A stretch of DNA of 45,791 bases from Phycisphaerales bacterium (GTDB lineage: Bacteria > Bacteroidota > Bacteroidia > Chitinophagales > Chitinophagaceae): contig JASGCQ010000009.1 of NCBI GenBank assembly GCA_030054025.1, positions 1-45,791 of the forward strand, given 5' to 3'. The position numbers were made by a program, and so were the translations under genes. Below, piece after piece: positions 42,807-45,791 of this stretch. Positions within the stretch are counted from its first letter, which is position 1; each line of letters starts with the position of its first letter. The notes beneath the pieces are model-generated. The model worked only from the letters and a program-made list of their open reading frames with translations. It was not told the origin of the DNA and ran no database searches.

Positions 42807-44837
42807 TTACTTCATTGTTGCTTTCTTTTTTTCTAACAATTGCAACTCATCACGCCATTTGGCAGCTTCCATAAAATCAAGATTTTTGGCTGCTTGCTCC
42901 ATTTGCTTTTTCGCTTTGCTGATTGCTTTCGTAATGCTTGCAGCACTGTTATAGCCGACCTCATCTTCCGCAGCAATACTGATTACATCGTCCACCACTG
43001 CATACGGATTTTTTTCATCGTAGCCTTTGATGTCCAACACCGATGTTTGTTGAAAAATCTGCTCTGTTGATTTGCTTACTGTTGTCGGGGTAATGCCATG
43101 AGCCAGATTATATTTGATTTGCTTTTCACGGCGGCGATCTGTTTCGTCCATCGTGCGTTGCATGGAGTCCGTTATTTTATCGGCATAAAAAATAACCAAA
43201 CCTTCTGAGTTCCTTGCCGCACGGCCTGCCATTTGCGTCAGAGAACGTTCGTTGCGCAAAAATCCTTCTTTATCGGCATCTAAAATTGCCATCAAGGATA
43301 CCTCGGGCAAATCCAAACCTTCGCGAAGCAAGTTCACGCCTACTAATACATCAATTACGCCCATACGCAAGTCGCGCAAAATTTCTACCCGTTCAAGCGT
43401 ATCCACTCCAGAATGAATATAGCGCGATTTTACCTGAATGCGTGCCAAGTATTTGTCCAGCTCCTCGGCCATTCGTTTGGTGAGGGTTGTTACTAAAACT
43501 CTTTCATTTTTTTTGATACGCTTGTCTATTTCGTCCAGCAAATCATCTATTTGATTGATACTTGGGCGTACCTCAATGGGAGGGTCTAAAAGCCCCGTTG
43601 GGCGTACTACTTGTTCTACAATGAGACCGTCTGTTTTTTGCAGTTCATAATTGGCAGGGGTAGCGCTCACAAATACCACTTGGTTCAACTGATCTTCAAA
43701 TTCATTAAAATTCAGTGGACGATTATCCAATGCCGAAGGCAATCGAAATCCGAAATCAACCAAATTCATTTTGCGCGAACGATCACCACCATACATCCCA
43801 CTGATTTGAGGGATGGTAACATGGCTTTCGTCAATCATAAGCAAATAATCTTTCGGAAAATAATCCAATAAGCAAAAGGGGCGTACCCCCGGCTTTCTTC
43901 GGTCGAGAAAACGAGAATAGTTTTCGATGCCTTTGCAGAAGCCTAATTCCTGAATCATTTCGAGGTCGTAATTCACGCGCTCTTTGATACGAGCAGCCTC
44001 TATATTTTTGCCTATTCTGTTGAAATAGGCAACCTGTGCATTTGTTTCATCTTGTATTTCGTGTACAATCTCTGCCATCAAATTTTTGGGTGCGATATAC
44101 AGATTAGCAGGGAAAATCGCAGCGTGTTCCATGGACTGGATACGCTTACCTGTTTCTGTTTCGAAACTCTCAATCTCTTCAATTTCATCCCCAAAAAAAG
44201 TGATGCGATAACCAAAATCGAGATAAGGCAAATTGATGTCAACCGTATCGCCATTTACCCTGAAACTGCCTCGAGCAAATTCGCCTTGGCTGCGCATATA
44301 TTGTGCATGAACCAATCCGTGTAAGAAATGATTACGACCAATATCTTGTCCGCGTTCCACACGGATAATGCTGTTTTCATATTCCGCAGGATTACCCATA
44401 CCATAGATACAAGATACTGAAGCCACGATGACAATATCTCTTCGTCCACTTAACAGGCTCGAAGTTGCTCTCAATCTTAATTTTTCCAACTCTTCGTTAA
44501 TCGAAAGGTCTTTTTCGATATAGACATTTTTGGTGGGTAGATAAGCTTCGGGCTGGTAATAATCGTAGTACGAAACAAAATACTCCACCGAATTTTCAGG
44601 AAAAAACTGACGAAATTCTCCATACAATTGCGCCACCAAAGTTTTGTTGTGCGTGAGGATGAGTGTAGGTTTTTGCACCGCCTCTATCACATTCGCCATC
44701 GTAAAGGTCTTGCCCGAACCTGTTACGCCCAATAGAGTTTGGAACAGCTCTCCCGCATTAACACCTTCTACCAATTGCTTGATGGCAGTGGGTTGGTCGC
44801 CTGCGGGTTGGTAGTCGCTATGTATTTTGAATTGCAT
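42807..44837 (-). CDS. uvrB: Excinuclease ABC subunit B
   Basis: The 676-residue helicase-like protein has Walker A GVTGSGKT (37-44), the beta-hairpin YFVSYYDYYQPEAY, FVSATPANYE, LREGLDLPEVSLM with DADKEGFLR, and a C-terminal UVR domain (KKQMEQAAKNLDFMEAAKWRD). It verifies damage and loads UvrC in nucleotide excision repair. The start is ATG 44837 (MQFKIHSDYQPAGDQP, the normal N-terminus), 26 nt after a promoter box. An upstream in-frame ATG at 44900 would add 21 residues with no family counterpart. Its stop is 10 bp from the convergent PagL-like gene. Confidence 0.96.
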   Translation of the reverse strand: MQFKIHSDYQPAGDQPTAIKQLVEGVNAGELFQTLLGVTGSGKTFTMANVIEAVQKPTLILTHNKTLVAQLYGEFRQFFPENSVEYFVSYYDYYQPEAYLPTKNVYIEKDLSINEELEKLRLRATSSLLSGRRDIVIVASVSCIYGMGNPAEYENSIIRVERGQDIGRNHFLHGLVHAQYMRSQGEFARGSFRVNGDTVDINLPYLDFGYRITFFGDEIEEIESFETETGKRIQSMEHAAIFPANLYIAPKNLMAEIVHEIQDETNAQVAYFNRIGKNIEAARIKERVNYDLEMIQELGFCKGIENYSRFLDRRKPGVRPFCLLDYFPKDYLLMIDESHVTIPQISGMYGGDRSRKMNLVDFGFRLPSALDNRPLNFNEFEDQLNQVVFVSATPANYELQKTDGLIVEQVVRPTGLLDPPIEVRPSINQIDDLLDEIDKRIKKNERVLVTTLTKRMAEELDKYLARIQVKSRYIHSGVDTLERVEILRDLRMGVIDVLVGVNLLREGLDLPEVSLMAILDADKEGFLRNERSLTQMAGRAARNSEGLVIFYADKITDSMQRTMDETDRRREKQIKYNLAHGITPTTVSKSTEQIFQQTSVLDIKGYDEKNPYAVVDDVISIAAEDEVGYNSAASITKAISKAKKQMEQAAKNLDFMEAAKWRDELQLLEKKKATMK

Positions 44838-44863
44838 GGTTTTTGGGTAGATGAATTGCTGCA

Positions 44864-44871
44864 CAAAACTA
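44864..44871 (-). promoter_or_regulatory. Bacteroidota -7 box (TAGTTTTG) for uvrB
   Basis: Exact TAnnTTTG on the minus strand, 26 nt before the ATG at 44837. Confidence 0.55.
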
Positions 44872-44904
44872 TCTTTTTTTAGGCAGATATTTTGGGGCAT
44901 TCAA

Positions 44905-45160
44905 GCGCATCTTTCTATTGGACTTTGGGTTCAGGCTGTCACTCATAGTCCTCGATACCCTACGGGCTATCCGTTCCATCCTGTGCCCATCAGACTTTGT
45001 TTGGCTATTTAGCTTTGCCCGACCTAACGGATTTATCCGGGTGGGCTTTTCGTGTCTACAATATTATTAGCCACAAAAAAACAGTCGGAAGACTGCTAGG
45101 TAGCCACGACCTAGAGGGCTCTGCTGCCTAGCTTTGCGACACGCTTCGCCGAACTGCGAA
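44905..45160. other. Gene-free stretch with a repeat-like part and small hairpins
   Basis: Positions 44915-45050 are richer in GC than the surroundings and read like an intergenic repeat (GTCCTCGATACCCTACGGGC, TTTATCCGGGTGGGC). From 45082 come three small hairpins: CAGTC-GGAA-GACTG (45082-45095), CTAGGT/ACCTAG (45096-45114) and TTCGC/GCGAA (45145-45160). No coding frame is credible. The hairpins end just before a strong terminator and may mark an untranslated RNA. Confidence 0.5.
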
Positions 45161-45163
45161 ACA

Positions 45164-45195
45164 AAAACCCAGCCTTTATAAAAAGGCTGGGTTTT
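45164..45195. terminator. Bidirectional hairpin terminator
   Basis: AAAACCCAGCCTTT (45164-45177) pairs perfectly with AAAGGCTGGGTTTT (45182-45195) around a 4-nt loop. T-rich runs follow on both strands, longest on the plus strand. On the minus strand it closes the two small genes at 45247-45695. Confidence 0.85.
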
Positions 45196-45246
45196 GTTTT
45201 TTTGTTGCTCCATAATTTGAAACTGTGGAGAGTCTGGAGAAAAAGA

Positions 45247-45444
45247 CTAAACCTGCTTTGTGTTTTTTCCAAAATGCTTTTCTCCATAAATTTGAAGAAA
45301 AACAAAAAAGGATAAGTTAAGTAAGCCGCCAATTAACGAATTATTAGCATTGCTAAAATGTTCAAGTTTTAAACTTGCTCCCATAAATATTAGAATTAAG
45401 GCAGCAAGTAAAAATCTAAAACGCCATTTAAATAATAGAAACAT
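45247..45444 (-). CDS. Small two-helix membrane protein
   Basis: The 65-residue protein has two membrane helices (RFLLAALILIFMGASLKLEH and SLIGGLLNLSFFVFLQIYG) with a short loop and a basic C-terminus (EKHFGKNTKQV). The form GAxxKLxHF-turn-GxLL is familiar from small Bacteroidota membrane proteins and the GldL N-terminus, but no function can be given. It starts 11 bp after the cysteine-rich gene on the same strand, so both are probably one transcript. Confidence 0.6.
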   Translation of the reverse strand: MFLLFKWRFRFLLAALILIFMGASLKLEHFSNANNSLIGGLLNLSFFVFLQIYGEKHFGKNTKQV

Positions 45445-45455
45445 AGTTTGTTGAT

Positions 45456-45695
45456 TTATAAAGGTGTAGTAAAAGTTATTGTACTTTCAGAAACTGTTTT
45501 AGTGCAATCTAAAATATTTAAGGCACATAAACAAGCTAATGCTTCAGATTTTGATTTTGTGGCATTAATGCACTCTGGTACAGTCATTGCATTAGCGCAA
45601 GAAATTAGACATGCTGCAATGCAAGCGTGTGGTGCTAATGCGCATGCAAGAGTACCTGTTAAGTCATTAGTTACATCATTCCAAGCAGCCCTCAT
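45456..45695 (-). CDS. Cysteine-rich small protein, probably truncated at its N-terminus
   Basis: From ATG 45695 the frame gives 79 residues starting MRAAWNDVTNDLTGTLACALAP, with eight regularly placed cysteines (LACALA, HACIAACLISC, PECIN, ACLCAL, LDCTK). The frame stays open upstream to about 45740 and reads RGC before MRAAWND, which looks like the middle of a protein. At 45707 transposase-like sequence begins on the plus strand, so the insertion probably removed the true N-terminus. The composition is protein-like but I know no function. Confidence 0.45.
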   Translation of the reverse strand: MRAAWNDVTNDLTGTLACALAPHACIAACLISCANAMTVPECINATKSKSEALACLCALNILDCTKTVSESTITFTTPL

Positions 45696-45706
45696 ACAAC
45701 CTCTCC

Positions 45707-45791
45707 AATGCGCGTCACCGAGATACAAGATATGAACTCAAAGACTACATAGAATTAGACGAAGGCTTTTTTGAAACCTCCGACCGCAGGC
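45707..45791 (+). pseudogene. Fragment of an IS1595/ISXO2-type transposase at the window edge
   Basis: One frame reads RHRDTRYELKDYIELDEGFF and then ETSDRR up to the window end. This is the first-Asp region of the ISXO2-like DDE domain (RDxRYxLxxxIELDEGFFET). The N-terminal part of a transposase is missing upstream; the frame runs instead into the cysteine-rich gene. The 3' part lies outside the window, so only the left break can be judged here. Confidence 0.6.

Noticed and set aside
45111..45332. Minus-strand frame of 73 codons across the terminator
   Set aside because: It runs through the bidirectional terminator and overlaps the better-supported small membrane protein gene.

Overview
The window looks like a chromosomal segment from a Bacteroidota bacterium, most likely of the Chitinophagaceae/Sphingobacteriia type. 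The DNA is AT-rich and many genes are preceded by the Bacteroidota -7 box TAnnTTTG. Two secreted proteins end in type IX secretion (T9SS) C-terminal sorting domains, and there is a PorP/SprF-like membrane protein, a DUF2723 protein, a TlpA-like lipoprotein with a spacer domain, and an ExoIII, RarA, RadC and UvrB set typical of the phylum.

Layout. Positions 1-1434 hold the 5' part of an XRE-type regulator (cut by the window edge) and about 1.1 kb with no convincing gene but with a strong inverted repeat. Positions 1449-7252 carry a lipoprotein M1 aminopeptidase and a large DUF2723 membrane protein, closed by a perfect 48-bp palindromic terminator. Positions 7414-15085 are the most interesting block: an AraC-family regulator, a 13-bp perfect direct repeat with 21-bp period in its downstream intergenic gap, and then nine tightly packed co-directional genes (Omp28-like T9SS cargo, YHS protein, DoxX, outer-membrane protein, DinB-like, TANGO2/NRDE-like, ATP-grasp ligase, LysE-like exporter, exported MsrB-MsrA fusion). 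Positions 15082-18296 are surface-sugar genes (rfbC, a DegT-type aminotransferase and a divergent flippase-like protein). Positions 18299-22732 are housekeeping and repair genes (exonuclease III, RsmE, DUF4159, GlcD-like, RadC). Positions 22834-27122 hold a Gfo/Idh oxidoreductase, a lipoprotein, a polyprenyl-phosphate sugar transferase and a ChaN-like protein.

A decayed IS5-type transposase (27261-27700) precedes a LolD-like ATPase and a TlpA-like lipoprotein on the minus strand. rpmI-rplT (L35, L20) follow with a clear promoter and terminator but no infC upstream. Then come mannose-1-phosphate guanylyltransferase, PorP/SprF, an MsbA-like ABC exporter, a frameshifted small secreted-protein gene, a large BNR-repeat T9SS protein, RarA, a thioredoxin-like protein, a lone MlaE permease, a contracted methyltransferase-like protein with dihydrofolate reductase, a PagL-like lipid A deacylase and UvrB. 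The right end has a hairpin cluster with a terminator, two small minus-strand genes, and the edge of an IS1595/ISXO2-type transposase that appears to have truncated one of them.

How the genes relate. The AraC-to-MsrBA block reads as an inducible envelope stress or repair unit: exported methionine sulfoxide repair, small redox-linked membrane proteins, and an ATP-grasp plus exporter pair. The sugar genes (rfbC, DegT aminotransferase, flippase, polyprenyl sugar transferase, ManC) would serve surface polysaccharide assembly from scattered small transcription units. Start sites were moved from the longest open frame wherever a signal peptide, a promoter box or a family N-terminus argued for it.
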